From: Roseomonas xinghualingensis
GTDB taxonomy: Bacteria; Pseudomonadota; Alphaproteobacteria; Acetobacterales; Acetobacteraceae
Assembly: GCF_025791835.1 (NCBI RefSeq)
Contig: NZ_JAOXLP010000020.1
Span: 1-64,000 of the forward strand
Direction of reading: 5' to 3'
DNA: 64,000 nucleotides
The position numbers and the translations under genes were made by a program. Shown here piece by piece: positions 18,343 to 27,420 of the stretch (position 1 is the stretch's first letter; the number at the start of each line of letters is the position of its first letter). The notes beneath the pieces are model-generated. The model was not told where the DNA came from, made no database searches, and saw only the letters and a program-made list of their open reading frames with translations.

Positions 18343-19331
18343 TGGCCGCCCTTCTCGAAGTCCGCGACCTTGTCGTCGAGTTTCCGACGCGGCGCGGCAC
18401 GCTGCGCGCACTGGATCGTGTTTCCTTCGACATTGCGCCGGGCGAGGTGCTGGGGGTGGTGGGCGAATCGGGTGCCGGCAAATCCATGACGGGCGCCGCC
18501 ATCATCGGGCTGCTGGAGCCGCCCGGACGCGTCGCGGGCGGCTCGATCTCGCTGCGTGGCCAGAGGATCGACAACCTTCCCCCGCGCGAGATGCGCAAGA
18601 TCCGCGGCAAGCGCATCGGCGCCATCTTCCAGGACCCGCTGACGACCCTGAATCCGCTCTACACGGTGGGGCGGCAGCTCACCGAGACGATGCGGACGCA
18701 TCTGGGCATCGACGCCGCCGAGGCCCGTCGCCGCGCGATTGGCTGGCTGGAGATGGTGGGCATCCCCGCCGCCTCGGAGCGCATCGACGCCTATCCGCAC
18801 CAGTTCTCGGGCGGCATGCGGCAGCGTGTGGTGATTGCGCTCGCCCTCTGCGCCGAGCCGGAGATGGTGGTGGCCGATGAACCGACCACGGCGCTGGACG
18901 TCTCGATCCAGGCGCAGGTCATCGCCCTGCTGAAGCGGCTGACGCGGGAGAAGGGCACCTCCGTGATGCTGATCACCCACGACATGGGCGTGATCGCCGA
19001 GACAGCCGATCGGGTAGCGGTGATGTATGCCGGGCGCGTGGCCGAGATCGGGCCCGTGCGCTCCGTGGTGAAGGCGGCGGCGCATCCCTATTCGGCGGGG
19101 CTGATGGCCTCCATCCCGCCGCTGACGCACAAGGTGGACCACCTGCCGCAGATCGACGGCGCCATGCCGCGCCTGAACGCCATTCCCACGGGCTGCGCCT
19201 ACAACCCGCGCTGCCCGCATGTGTTCGACCGTTGCCGCGTGGAGCGGCCGGAACTGATCGACGCGCCGGAGACGAAGGCGGCCTGCTGGCTTTTCGACAG
19301 CCACGCGCCGCGGGAGCGCAGCCATGTCTGA
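18342..19331 (+). CDS. Peptide-type ABC transporter ATP-binding protein (DppD-like)
   Basis: A 329-residue ATPase with Walker A GESGAGKS (about residue 45), signature FSGGMRQRV (about 160), Walker [13 protein letters not shown] (about 178) and switch histidine LITHDMG. The C-terminal oligopeptide-transporter extension carries HPYSAGLMASIP and a four-cysteine segment beginning GCAYNPRCPHVFDRC, the pattern reported to hold an iron-sulfur cluster in DppD-type ATPases. It overlaps the next gene by eight bases. Confidence 0.93.
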   Translation: MAALLEVRDLVVEFPTRRGTLRALDRVSFDIAPGEVLGVVGESGAGKSMTGAAIIGLLEPPGRVAGGSISLRGQRIDNLPPREMRKIRGKRIGAIFQDPLTTLNPLYTVGRQLTETMRTHLGIDAAEARRRAIGWLEMVGIPAASERIDAYPHQFSGGMRQRVVIALALCAEPEMVVADEPTTALDVSIQAQVIALLKRLTREKGTSVMLITHDMGVIAETADRVAVMYAGRVAEIGPVRSVVKAAAHPYSAGLMASIPPLTHKVDHLPQIDGAMPRLNAIPTGCAYNPRCPHVFDRCRVERPELIDAPETKAACWLFDSHAPRERSHV

Positions 19332-20346
19332 GGCCCCCATCTTCGAGGCCCGCGACCTCAGCCGGTATTTCGATGTTTCCAAGCCCGCGCTTCAGCGCCT
19401 GCTGGCGCGCGAGGGCCGGCGCACACTGAAGGCGGTGGATGGCGTGTCCTTCGCCATCCCGCGCGGCACCACCCTGTCGCTGGTCGGGGAAAGCGGTTGC
19501 GGCAAGTCCACCGTCGCGCGGCTCGCGGTCGGGCTTTACGAGCCCAGCGGGGGGGAGGCGCTGTTCGAGGGACAGGATCTGGCGGAAGCACGCCGGTCCG
19601 TTGCCCAGCGCCGCCGCATGCAGATGATCTTCCAGGACCCCTATGCGAGCCTCAACCCTCGCTGGCGGGTGGCGGACATCATCGGGGAGCCGCTGCGTGC
19701 CTTCGGCATGGCGCAGGGCAAGGCGGCGCTGCGGGAGAAGGTCGGCGCGCTGCTGAAGCAGGTCGGGCTTTCGCCCACCGATGGCAACCGCTTTCCGCAT
19801 GAATTCTCCGGCGGTCAGCGGCAGCGAATCTCCATCGCGCGCGCCCTCTCCTCCAATCCAGACTTCCTGGTCTGCGACGAACCGACCTCGGCGCTCGATG
19901 TCTCGGTGCAGGCGCAGATCCTGAACCTGATGAAGGGGCTGCAGCGGGAACTCGGCCTGACCTACCTTTTCATCAGCCACAACCTCGCGGTCGTGCGGCA
20001 GGTGAGCGATCAGGTCGGGGTGATGTATCTTGGGCGGATCGTGGAATCCGCTCCGGCCGAGACGCTCTTCACCACGCCGCGCCACCCCTATACGCGCGCG
20101 TTAATGGAGGCGATCCCGGATCTGGACATGGTCGGGAAGGAGCGCCAACCCGTGGGGGGCGAGGTACCAAGTCCGATCAGCCCACCTTCCGGCTGTACCT
20201 TTAACCCGCGCTGCCCCCTGGCGAATGGCCGCTGCCGTGCCGAGCGCCCGGCGCTGATCGCCGCACGCGGCACGCCGGAGACGCTCGTTGCCTGCCATGC
20301 GGTCGAGGAAGGGCGCGATGGCTTCGGGATACGGGCCGCGGCCTGA
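19324..20346 (+). CDS. Peptide-type ABC transporter ATP-binding protein (DppF-like)
   Basis: A 340-residue second ATPase: Walker [16 protein letters not shown] (about residue 56), signature [15 protein letters not shown] (about 160), Walker B FLVCDEPTSALDVS (about 180), switch LFISHNLA, and a C-terminal HPYTRALMEAIP plus a cysteine-bearing FNPRCPLANGRC tail. It completes the importer encoded from 16452. Its stop is only seven bases from the stop of convergent creA, so no separate terminator exists between them. Confidence 0.93.
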   Translation: MSEAPIFEARDLSRYFDVSKPALQRLLAREGRRTLKAVDGVSFAIPRGTTLSLVGESGCGKSTVARLAVGLYEPSGGEALFEGQDLAEARRSVAQRRRMQMIFQDPYASLNPRWRVADIIGEPLRAFGMAQGKAALREKVGALLKQVGLSPTDGNRFPHEFSGGQRQRISIARALSSNPDFLVCDEPTSALDVSVQAQILNLMKGLQRELGLTYLFISHNLAVVRQVSDQVGVMYLGRIVESAPAETLFTTPRHPYTRALMEAIPDLDMVGKERQPVGGEVPSPISPPSGCTFNPRCPLANGRCRAERPALIAARGTPETLVACHAVEEGRDGFGIRAAA

Positions 20347-20352
20347 GCGGCC

Positions 20353-20838
20353 CTAGCGGATGCTGGTCGCGACGGGCACCGCTGCCACCGCGCTGAAGGG
20401 AGATCCTTCCACCAGCCTGGTGGACCAGGCGAGATAGATCACCGCGTTGCGCTGCTCATCGATGAAGCGGTGGACGCGGGTTTCCTTGAAGAACAGGGAG
20501 GTGGAGCTTTCATGCACCACCTCGCCGCGCTCCCCGCGCTTCGCTTCGGGCAGGATCTCCACCGGGCCGGTCGCGGCGCAGGAAAGGGCAAAGCGGGCCG
20601 GGTCCTCCGCCACCCCGACCATGCCGGAGAGGCCGCCCGTGCGCGCCTGACTGATATAGCAGGAAACGTTCCGGACATCCGGGTCATCGAAGCGCTCCAC
20701 CACCACGCGGTGGCTGCGGGTCAGGCCCAGATTGGTGAGGGCGGTGTTCACATAGCCGATCTGCGCCGTTTCATCGGCCGCCGAAGCGGGGCCGGCCAGG
20801 GCAATAGCGGCGAGCAGGGCGAAAGCGGGGCGGCGCAT
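20353..20838 (-). CDS. creA: CreA family periplasmic protein
   Basis: 161 residues with a signal peptide (MRRPAFALLAAIALAGPASA, cleavage after about 20) and the conserved CreA body: VVVERFDDPDVRNVSCYISQ, ARTGGLSGMVGVAEDP and YLAWSTRLVEGSPFSAVAAVPV. These align well with my memory of Escherichia coli CreA. The molecular function of CreA is unknown. It shares a strand with gamma-glutamyltransferase just upstream (51-base gap) and may be cotranscribed with it. Confidence 0.93.
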   Translation of the reverse strand: MRRPAFALLAAIALAGPASAADETAQIGYVNTALTNLGLTRSHRVVVERFDDPDVRNVSCYISQARTGGLSGMVGVAEDPARFALSCAATGPVEILPEAKRGERGEVVHESSTSLFFKETRVHRFIDEQRNAVIYLAWSTRLVEGSPFSAVAAVPVATSIR

Positions 20839-20889
20839 GAGTATTCTCCGTCTTCAGCCGACACAGGCGGCTCTGCCCAGGAAATAGGC

Positions 20890-22572
20890 TCAATCTCCGA
20901 TTGCCACACCCTCCCGCCGCGGATCGGCGCCGCCGATCAGCCCCTGCGACGTCACCCGGATGACCTGGAGGCCGGAAACCATCGCACGGATGTCCACGCG
21001 CTGGCCTCTTGCCTGCAATGCGGGGGCGAGAGAGGCGGCGGGCGTGCCTTCCTCAAGCTCCACCGCACCACCTAGCGTGCCGACATGCGGCAGCGCCACC
21101 GCCTCCTGCGGCGCCAGGTTCCAGTCCAGCATCCCGACCAACGCCTGGGCGACATAGCCGATGATCCGGCCTCCGCCCGGGGAGCCGACCACGGCAAGGA
21201 GGCGGCCCTCGGCATCGAAGACGAGGCTGGGGGACATGGAGGAGCGAGGGCGCTTCCCGCCCTGCACGCGATTCGCGACAGGACGTCCCTCGATCTCCGG
21301 GCGGAAGGAGAAGTCGGTCAGCTCGTTGTTCAGGATGAAGCCGCCCACCATGATCCGGGCGCCGAAGGCATCCTCGACCGTCATGGTCAGCGAGACGGCG
21401 TTGCCCTGGGCATCGACGATGGAGGCATGGCTGGTGCCGTTCTCCACCGCCTCCGGCATCGGCGCGTGCAGCATCGTCTCGCGCCAGCGGGGATTGCCGG
21501 CGCGGGGCTCAGCGATGGTCTGGAAAGGCGAGACGAGCTGCGCGCGAAGGGTGAGATAGGCCGGGTCCAGGAGGCCGCGTAGCGGAACCGGGATGAAGTC
21601 GCTATCTGCCAGATATTGCGCGCGGTCGGCGAAGGCGAGGCGGCCAGCCTCCCCGATCAGATGCGCCGCCTCGGCGCCACGCGGGTCCAGGCGCGGCATG
21701 TCGAAATGCTCCAACACGCCCAGGATCTGTCCCACAGCCACGCCACCGGAGGAGGGCGGCGGGAAGCCGCAGACACGGAAGCGGCGATAGGGATGGCAGA
21801 GCGGCTCGCGTTCCTTCGCGGCATAGGCGACGAGGTCTTCCACCACCATCCGCCCGCCTGCGCCGTGACCCCGGACCGCACTGGCAATGGCCTCGGCGAT
21901 CGGACCGCGCAGCAGGGCTGCCGCACCCTCCTGCCCGATGCGGCGGAAGGTTTCGGCCAGTTCGGGGTTGCGCAGCCGCTCCCCGGCCTGGATCGGGCTG
22001 CCGTCGCCTCGCAGGAAATAGTTATGCGTTGAGGGATGGCGGGCCAGGCGCGGCGCATCGGCCGCGACCGCCTCGGCCAGCCGCTCCGATACGGGAAAAC
22101 CCTCTTCAGCCAATGCGATGGCGCGCTGCCAAAGCGATTTCCAGGGTAGCTTGCCATGCCGCGCATGGGCCAGTTCGAGCATCGCCACAGCGCCGGGCAC
22201 GCCGATGCTGCGCCCGGAGAGCACGGCCTCATAGAAGGGCAGGGGCGTGCCGTCTGCCTGCAGGAACAGGTCCGGCCGGGCCGCCATGGGGGCCGCCTCC
22301 CGGCCGTCGAAGGCGGAGATGGCCTGGGTGGTCGCATCCCAGTGCAGCATCAGCGCCCCGCCGCCGATGCCGCTTGATTGAGGCTCCACCAGGGTCAGCA
22401 CCGCCTGCACGGCGACCGCCGCATCCACGGCGCTACCGCCGAGGCGGAGTGCGTCCAGCCCTGCTTCGGCCGCGAGAGGATGCGGGGCCGCTACCATCTG
22501 CCGCTTGGCGGGCGCCTGGGCGAGAGCGGGTATCGCCAGGACGAGAAGGAAGATGGCGAACAGGGAATGCAT
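20890..22572 (-). CDS. ggt: Gamma-glutamyltransferase precursor
   Basis: 560 residues counted from the ATG at 22572, which begins a clear signal peptide ([20 protein letters not shown]). The frame stays open further upstream to 22899 but that part is not protein-like. The autoprocessing nucleophile is Thr about 380 in [19 protein letters not shown]; the oxyanion segment [11 protein letters not shown] and [10 protein letters not shown] follow. The enzyme transfers or hydrolyses gamma-glutamyl groups of glutathione and related peptides in the periplasm. It diverges from yraN with 36 bases between starts. A nearby binding-protein-less peptide importer might take up its products (inference). Confidence 0.94.
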   Translation of the reverse strand: MHSLFAIFLLVLAIPALAQAPAKRQMVAAPHPLAAEAGLDALRLGGSAVDAAVAVQAVLTLVEPQSSGIGGGALMLHWDATTQAISAFDGREAAPMAARPDLFLQADGTPLPFYEAVLSGRSIGVPGAVAMLELAHARHGKLPWKSLWQRAIALAEEGFPVSERLAEAVAADAPRLARHPSTHNYFLRGDGSPIQAGERLRNPELAETFRRIGQEGAAALLRGPIAEAIASAVRGHGAGGRMVVEDLVAYAAKEREPLCHPYRRFRVCGFPPPSSGGVAVGQILGVLEHFDMPRLDPRGAEAAHLIGEAGRLAFADRAQYLADSDFIPVPLRGLLDPAYLTLRAQLVSPFQTIAEPRAGNPRWRETMLHAPMPEAVENGTSHASIVDAQGNAVSLTMTVEDAFGARIMVGGFILNNELTDFSFRPEIEGRPVANRVQGGKRPRSSMSPSLVFDAEGRLLAVVGSPGGGRIIGYVAQALVGMLDWNLAPQEAVALPHVGTLGGAVELEEGTPAASLAPALQARGQRVDIRAMVSGLQVIRVTSQGLIGGADPRREGVAIGD

Positions 22573-22608
22573 GGCTGACTCCGCGACGGAAGCGCCTATC
22601 CTGGCAGG

Positions 22609-22986
22609 GTGGACCCACATGCCAAGGAGCAGGCCCGGCGCGCGGCCGAGCGGCGCGGCCTGGACGCCGAATCCCGCGCCGCCCTGGCGTTGGAAGCGCG
22701 CGGCTGGACAGTGCTTGCCCGGCGTGTCCGCACGCCGCGGGGCGAGCTGGATCTGATCGTGGAGCAGGAGAGCCTTCTGGCTTTCATCGAGGTGAAGGCG
22801 CGGGCGAGTCTGACCGAGGCAGCCTTCTCCCTTTCGCTCCGCCAGCAGGCACGGATCATGGCCGCCGCGGAACTCTGGCTGGCCGGGAATCCCAGCCACG
22901 GCGCTGCGGGCATCCGGTTCGATGTGGTGCTCGTGGCGCCGGATGGAATGCGACGGGTGGAGGATGCCTTCCGCGCCTGGGGCTGA
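22609..22986 (+). CDS. YraN/UPF0102 family protein
   Basis: A 125-residue protein of the UPF0102 family, with a predicted endonuclease-like fold: helical start [20 protein letters not shown], then the [17 protein letters not shown] and FIEVKAR motifs (D, E-x-K catalytic-type residues). The start is GTG at 22609, directly after GGCAGG. Function is not established; members are often found beside rsmI or glutathione genes. The 3' end is overlapped on the opposite strand by the frameshift tail of mepA. Confidence 0.9.
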   Translation: MDPHAKEQARRAAERRGLDAESRAALALEARGWTVLARRVRTPRGELDLIVEQESLLAFIEVKARASLTEAAFSLSLRQQARIMAAAELWLAGNPSHGAAGIRFDVVLVAPDGMRRVEDAFRAWG

Positions 22987-23845
22987 AGCGGCTCAGCGGG
23001 CGGAAAGGATGCCGGAGCAGGCTGCCGGCAGCCGGCAGCCGAGGGGGTGGGCCTGAAGGCGCCCGGCGCGGCGGGTTGCGCGCCTCGGGACTCAGCCACC
23101 AGTCCAGGCCGGCATCGCAGCCGTCTCCATGCGGTGGCGGCGGGATGTCGCGGCACTCGGGGCTGTCAGCCGGGCAACGGAGGCGGATATGCATGTGGCT
23201 GTCATGGCCGCGCCAGGGGCGCACATGGCGGAGCCAGGGCTCCCCCGCATGGGCCGCGCAGAGGCTGCGCTTGATGCCGTGATTCACCAGCACGCGGTCG
23301 ATACCCGGCAGTTCGGCGGCCATGCGGATCAGCCGCGCATGGGCCTTGGTGAAGAGGTCCGGATCAGCGGCGGATTCGTCGGGCAGGACGAGGGAGCGTT
23401 CCGGGATGGTTTCGCGTGCCTTGGCCGGAACGCGTGGCTTGGGTGAGAGGTCCAGCCAGATATCCGCATCCAGCCCGCTCTGATGGCTGGCATGGCCCCA
23501 GGGCAGGGGGCCGCCGCGTGGCTGGCCAAGATCGCCGATCCAGAGATCCGGCAATCCCGCCTGCTGTGCCCGCCGCGCCAGATCGCGGACTGCTGCGACC
23601 AGGGCTGGGTGGCCCCAGTTGCGGTTGCGGGACAGGCGAACGGCCTGCCAGCCTGGACCTTCCGGCGGCAGGGCCTCGGCGCCCTGGATGCAACCCAGCG
23701 AGGTGTTGCCGATGCTTCGCGCCGGCCCCTGGGCTGGGCCCGGCACGGAAGCCCATTGCGATGCCGGTTGCCCGAAAGCGGGGGCGGAGACCCCTGCAAC
23801 AAGGAGAAGGAGCAGGGGAAGGCGGAGAGGCATGCAGCGCAGCAT
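22856..23845 (-). CDS. mepA: Penicillin-insensitive murein endopeptidase MepA, C-terminus apparently frameshifted
   Basis: A LAS-family zinc endopeptidase that cleaves D-alanyl-meso-diaminopimelate cross-links in periplasmic peptidoglycan. Signal peptide ([21 protein letters not shown] from 23833), metal and core motifs [25 protein letters not shown] and [13 protein letters not shown] are intact. After [20 protein letters not shown] the frame runs about 70 extra Arg/Pro-rich residues into antisense yraN. A 7-bp tandem duplication at 23024-23037 explains this: removing one copy gives [12 protein letters not shown] and a stop at 22993, a normal family ending seven bases from yraN. The start could be 23845 or 23833; 23833 fits the signal peptide better. 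Confidence 0.88.
   Translation of the reverse strand: MLRCMPLRLPLLLLLVAGVSAPAFGQPASQWASVPGPAQGPARSIGNTSLGCIQGAEALPPEGPGWQAVRLSRNRNWGHPALVAAVRDLARRAQQAGLPDLWIGDLGQPRGGPLPWGHASHQSGLDADIWLDLSPKPRVPAKARETIPERSLVLPDESAADPDLFTKAHARLIRMAAELPGIDRVLVNHGIKRSLCAAHAGEPWLRHVRPWRGHDSHMHIRLRCPADSPECRDIPPPPHGDGCDAGLDWWLSPEARNPPRRAPSGPPPRLPAAGSLLRHPFRPLSRFSPRRGRHPPPVAFHPAPRAPHRTGCPQRRGWDSRPARVPRRP
23024..23037. repeat. 7-bp tandem duplication (GCCGGCA x2) inside mepA
   Basis: GCCGGCA occurs twice in a row followed by GCC. The length is not a multiple of three, and it marks exactly the place where the mepA reading frame departs from the expected ending. Confidence 0.9.
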
Positions 23846-23897
23846 GCCCTCGGGACCCTGGCGCCACCAGGGGCCGCCGTCAGCTCCGCCGGTGGGA

Positions 23898-24191
23898 TCA
23901 GCCCTGGAAGCGGAAGGTGACCGGCGGTTCCTCGGGCCCTGGCGCGGGCTTGCCGGCAGGCTCGGCGGCGGGCCCGGCGGTCTGGGCCTCGCGCGTCTTC
24001 GCCTCCACCTCGCGCAGGAGGCGGGTAAGGGTTCCCGCCACGCCTGGAAGCTGGGCCAGTGGGATTACCAGCAGTCCGCTCGGGGCCGGCTTACCGTCGG
24101 TGTCCTGCACCGCGAGCTTCAGCCTGGCCACGCCATGCCGGATGCTCGCTTCCAGGACACCATCCGCGAAAAGGGTCGGAAGTTCGGCCAT
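23898..24191 (-). CDS. Small protein downstream of type I secretion genes
   Basis: A 97-residue soluble protein: residues 1-60 look beta-rich (PTLFADGVLEASIRHGVARL, PSGLLVIPLAQLPGVAGTLTRL), residues 70-92 are Pro/Ala/Glu-rich and probably disordered. No signal peptide or repeat. The DGV-x-HGVARL-x-LAV pattern resembles short conserved proteins of alphaproteobacteria that I associate with type I secretion loci; that link is from memory and weak. It begins eight bases after the adaptor gene, so it belongs to the same operon. Function unknown. Confidence 0.75.
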   Translation of the reverse strand: MAELPTLFADGVLEASIRHGVARLKLAVQDTDGKPAPSGLLVIPLAQLPGVAGTLTRLLREVEAKTREAQTAGPAAEPAGKPAPGPEEPPVTFRFQG

Positions 24192-24199
24192 GCTCAGTC

Positions 24200-25570
24200 C
24201 TATTGCTCGCGGAAGGCGCGGTGGAAGCTGTCGAGTATGGGCTGGATCATGTAGCGCAGGAAGGAGCGTTCCCCGATTTGGATCTGCGCCTCCACCGGCA
24301 TGCCGGCCCGCAACTCCACATTCTCAAGGCGGGCGAGCTGCTCCTCATCGATCGCGATGCGCACCCGGTAGTATTCGCGCATCGTCCGCTCCTCGCTCGT
24401 GACGTCGCCCGCTACCACCGTGACCTCGCCGTTCAGGAAGGGAACGAGCCGCTGCTTGAAGGCCGGCAGCCGCACCTCGGCCTGCAGGCCAGCATGCACC
24501 ACATCAATGTCATGGGGCGCGACCTGGACCTCGGCGATCAGCTTGTCGCGTGCCGGCACCAGCTCCATCACCGGCTCGCCCGGACGCACGACGGCACCGG
24601 GGTTGAAGAAGCGGATATTCAGGACCGTTCCGTCCTCGGGCGCAAGGATCTCGTGGCGGGCCGAGACGTCGGCTGCGGCCCGCAGCTTCTCCTCGACATC
24701 GGCGAGCTTGATACGAACCTCGCGTCCCTCCGTCGTCACCTCCTGCAGCCGCTGATCCATCACCTGGCGGATCTGTGCCTGGGCCTCGGCCACCATGGCC
24801 CGGGCGCGCTCAATCTGGGAGACGAGATCAGCGATCGTGCCCTCGGTGGAGGCGAGCTGGCGCTGCAGGGCGAGCAGGCGCGGCATGCGTTCCAGACCCT
24901 GGCGCACGAGGCCGCGGACATCCGCCTCCTCGCGCTGCAGGAGCTCAAGCTGCCGGCGCTGGCTCTGCAACTGCGCTTCCGCCGAGGTGCCGACTGCCTG
25001 GTGCTGGAGGATCCGCGATTCCAGCACCTGCAACTGGCTCCGCAGGCTGGCTTGCCGCGAGGCAAAGAGCACACGCTGGCCGTTCATCGCCTCGGTAGCG
25101 CGAGCTTCGTTCGCCTGCACGAGGGCAGGCGCGAAGGCGATCTCGGCCGCACCCGCGATCTCGGCGGCGATCCGGCTGTCCTGCGCCAGCAAGGCCCAGC
25201 GCTGGGCCTGCAACGCGTCCTGATTGGAGGCGGCCTGTACATCCTCCAGCCGCATCAGGAGCTGGCCGGCGCGTACCGCGTTGCCGTCGCGGACGAGGAT
25301 CTCGCGCACGATGCCCCCCTCCAGATGAGCGACGGTGCGGCGGCTGCCCTCGGCCTTGATTACGCCGGGAGCGATGGCGGCCTCGCTGAGCGGCACCAGC
25401 ACGGAGAAGGCGCCCAGGCCGCCGCCAAAGGCGAGCAGCACGGCCAGGCCGAGCGCCACCGGGCGTCCTGTGCGGGGCCTCGGCAGCTCGACCAGGGGCG
25501 GGGTCGCGCGTGAGGGAGCAAAGTTGGTGGACAGAAGGGATTCGTTGGGGGCAGTGGTGGTGAGGCTCAT
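24200..25570 (-). CDS. Type I secretion membrane-fusion adaptor (HlyD/PrtE family)
   Basis: 456 residues: one N-terminal transmembrane segment near residues 36-58 (ALGLAVLLAFGGGLGAFSVL), the lipoyl/barrel half VIKAEGSRRTVAHLEGGIVREI, a long periplasmic coiled coil (about 110-290), and the closing half with the HlyD signature near the end (GMPVEAQIQIGERSFLRYMI). It links the inner-membrane ABC exporter to a TolC-type outer-membrane channel. Its start overlaps the exporter stop by four bases. No TolC-like gene is in the window. Confidence 0.93.
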   Translation of the reverse strand: MSLTTTAPNESLLSTNFAPSRATPPLVELPRPRTGRPVALGLAVLLAFGGGLGAFSVLVPLSEAAIAPGVIKAEGSRRTVAHLEGGIVREILVRDGNAVRAGQLLMRLEDVQAASNQDALQAQRWALLAQDSRIAAEIAGAAEIAFAPALVQANEARATEAMNGQRVLFASRQASLRSQLQVLESRILQHQAVGTSAEAQLQSQRRQLELLQREEADVRGLVRQGLERMPRLLALQRQLASTEGTIADLVSQIERARAMVAEAQAQIRQVMDQRLQEVTTEGREVRIKLADVEEKLRAAADVSARHEILAPEDGTVLNIRFFNPGAVVRPGEPVMELVPARDKLIAEVQVAPHDIDVVHAGLQAEVRLPAFKQRLVPFLNGEVTVVAGDVTSEERTMREYYRVRIAIDEEQLARLENVELRAGMPVEAQIQIGERSFLRYMIQPILDSFHRAFREQ

Positions 25571-27306
25571 GCGGCCACTCCCGGAAGCGTCGGGCCGGGG
25601 CCGGGGCGGGGTCCCTGGACCGGACGGGGTGTGCGGAGGCGGGCCAGCACATCGGCCCGCGGGCCAAACAGCTCCGCCGCGCCGTCGCGCATGACCAGGA
25701 CTTTATCGACTCCCTGGATGAGGGAAGGGCGGTGGCTGACCAGCACCACGGTGTTGCCAGCCGCCTTGAGTGCCGCGAGTCCCTCGATCAGCCGAGCCTC
25801 GGCGTCGCCATCGAGGCTGCTGTCGGGTTCGTCGAGCACGATGAGGCGAGGGGAGCCATAGAGGGCACGGGCAAGCCCGACCATCTGTCGTTGCCCGCCG
25901 GACAGGGGGGCGCCGCCATCAGTGATCTCGGTTTCGAAACCTTGCGGCATGCGCAGGATAGCTTCCTGGCAACCGGCGAGGCGCGCGGCATGGTGCACCG
26001 CTTCCGGCGGCGCGTCAGGCTGGAGCCGGGCGATGTTGCGGAACACCGTGCCTTCGAACAACTCCACATCCTGCGGCAGGTAGCCGATATGGCGGCCCAG
26101 ATCCTCGCGCGGCCAGGTGGAAAGATCGGCGCCATCAAGCCGCGCACTGCCTGCGATCGGGGCCAGGGTGCCCACCAGCAGGCGCAGCAAGGTGGTCTTG
26201 CCGGAGCCGGAGGGGCCGATGATGCCCAGGCTCTCGCCCGGCTCCAGCGTGAAGCTCACGCCCTTCACCAGGGGAACGGTCTGGCCGGGCAGGCCGAAGG
26301 TCAGGCGCTCGGCGGTCAACCGGCCCACGGGGGCGGGGAGGGGCTCCGCCTCCCCGCGCAGGCGAGGCATGGCAAGGAAGGTGCGGAGACGCCGATAAGC
26401 CTGACGGGCCTGGACAAGGCTCTTCCAGCCGCCGATCAGCTGCTCCACCGGTGCCAGAGCCCGGCCCATGATGATCGAGCCGGCAATGGCGGCACCGGCG
26501 GTCATTTCCTGGTTCAGGGTCAGATAGGCACCCAGGCCCAGGACGCCGATCTGGACGGCCAGCCGGACAAACTTGGTGGCGGCCATCAGCAGGGCGGCGC
26601 GATCCGCGGCCTTCTCCTGCAGCGGTACGGCCTGGGACGCTGCCGCGCGCCAGATGCGCAGAAGAGCGGGCAACATGCCCATCGCATCTGCCGCCTCTGC
26701 ATTGCGGGCGATGGCATCCGCGCGCTTCTGGGCCGCCATGGAGGCGGTGCCGGCCTGCCGTAGCGGGCCGGAGGTCGCAAGCTCGCTCGTCAGGGCCAGG
26801 ATGAAGAGGATCACGGCGCCAGCCGTCGCGACCCAGCCAAGGATCGGGTGCAACAGGAAGACGACCCCGAGATAGACCGGCACCCAGGGAACGTCATAGA
26901 GGGTCAGCGATCCCTGGCCGGAGAGCCAGTTGCGGCAGATGGCCAGGTCCCGCAGAGCTTCCATGCGGTAGGGACGACCCCTCAGGGTGGCTTCCAGCGC
27001 TCGGGCGAAGCCCTCTGGCGCAACCCTCCCCTCGACCCACATGGCCACGCGCTGCATGACCTGGGAGCGGACACCCTCCAGCAGGGCCAGCACGCCCACG
27101 GCACTGACGGCCACGACGGTCAGCCACAGCAGCGTATCCGTGCTGCGGGTGGCCAGGACCCGGTCGAAGACCTGCATCATATAGAGAGAGACGGTAAGCT
27201 GAAGCAGGTTAACGACGAGACTGAAGAGGCCTACAGTCGTGAACTGCGACCGGCAGGCGGCAAGTGTAGCAGTCAGTGTATCCGCCCGCGGAACTTTAAG
27301 AACCAT
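25567..27306 (-). CDS. Type I secretion ABC transporter, permease/ATPase (PrtD family)
   Basis: A 579-residue exporter with a six-helix membrane domain (about 25-310) and a nucleotide-binding domain: Walker A GPSGSGKTTLLRLLV (about 366), signature LSGGQRQMVGLARAL (about 470), Walker B LIVLDEPDSSLD. There is no C39 peptidase domain, placing it with PrtD/LipB/HasD exporters of unprocessed C-terminal-signal proteins such as proteases, lipases or RTX proteins. It is first in the exporter-adaptor-small protein operon. No obvious RTX or Asp-box substrate gene lies nearby. Confidence 0.94.
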   Translation of the reverse strand: MVLKVPRADTLTATLAACRSQFTTVGLFSLVVNLLQLTVSLYMMQVFDRVLATRSTDTLLWLTVVAVSAVGVLALLEGVRSQVMQRVAMWVEGRVAPEGFARALEATLRGRPYRMEALRDLAICRNWLSGQGSLTLYDVPWVPVYLGVVFLLHPILGWVATAGAVILFILALTSELATSGPLRQAGTASMAAQKRADAIARNAEAADAMGMLPALLRIWRAAASQAVPLQEKAADRAALLMAATKFVRLAVQIGVLGLGAYLTLNQEMTAGAAIAGSIIMGRALAPVEQLIGGWKSLVQARQAYRRLRTFLAMPRLRGEAEPLPAPVGRLTAERLTFGLPGQTVPLVKGVSFTLEPGESLGIIGPSGSGKTTLLRLLVGTLAPIAGSARLDGADLSTWPREDLGRHIGYLPQDVELFEGTVFRNIARLQPDAPPEAVHHAARLAGCQEAILRMPQGFETEITDGGAPLSGGQRQMVGLARALYGSPRLIVLDEPDSSLDGDAEARLIEGLAALKAAGNTVVLVSHRPSLIQGVDKVLVMRDGAAELFGPRADVLARLRTPRPVQGPRPGPGPTLPGVAA

Positions 27307-27420
27307 GCTTCCTTCTCTCCGTGGCGTCCCCCGACCGTAGGGATCATGGCCTTCATCCGGGCGCCTTCAGCGGCGGGCTTATATCACCTGAGAGTGAATG
27401 CATGGGCAATTATCTTTTTG
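27307..27420 (-). promoter_or_regulatory. AT-rich gap upstream of the type I secretion operon
   Basis: The 114 bases between the glycosyltransferase stop and the exporter start contain a conspicuously AT-rich stretch at 27378-27425. On the minus strand TTGCCC (27404-27409) is 17 bases from TGATAT (27381-27386). This is a weak promoter candidate, but the base composition supports a promoter here. Confidence 0.3.

Noticed and set aside
17922..19382. 486-codon antisense frame over the first peptide-transporter operon
   Set aside because: It covers two unmistakable ABC genes on the plus strand and shows no protein-like features.
22573..22899. Extension of gamma-glutamyltransferase to a start at 22899
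   Set aside because: The extra 109 residues overlap yraN antisense and precede a clear signal peptide that begins at 22572.
23856..23872. Hairpin CCCTGG/CCAGGG between mepA and the small type I secretion protein
   Set aside because: A 6-bp stem with no T-tract; too weak to call a terminator in GC-rich DNA.
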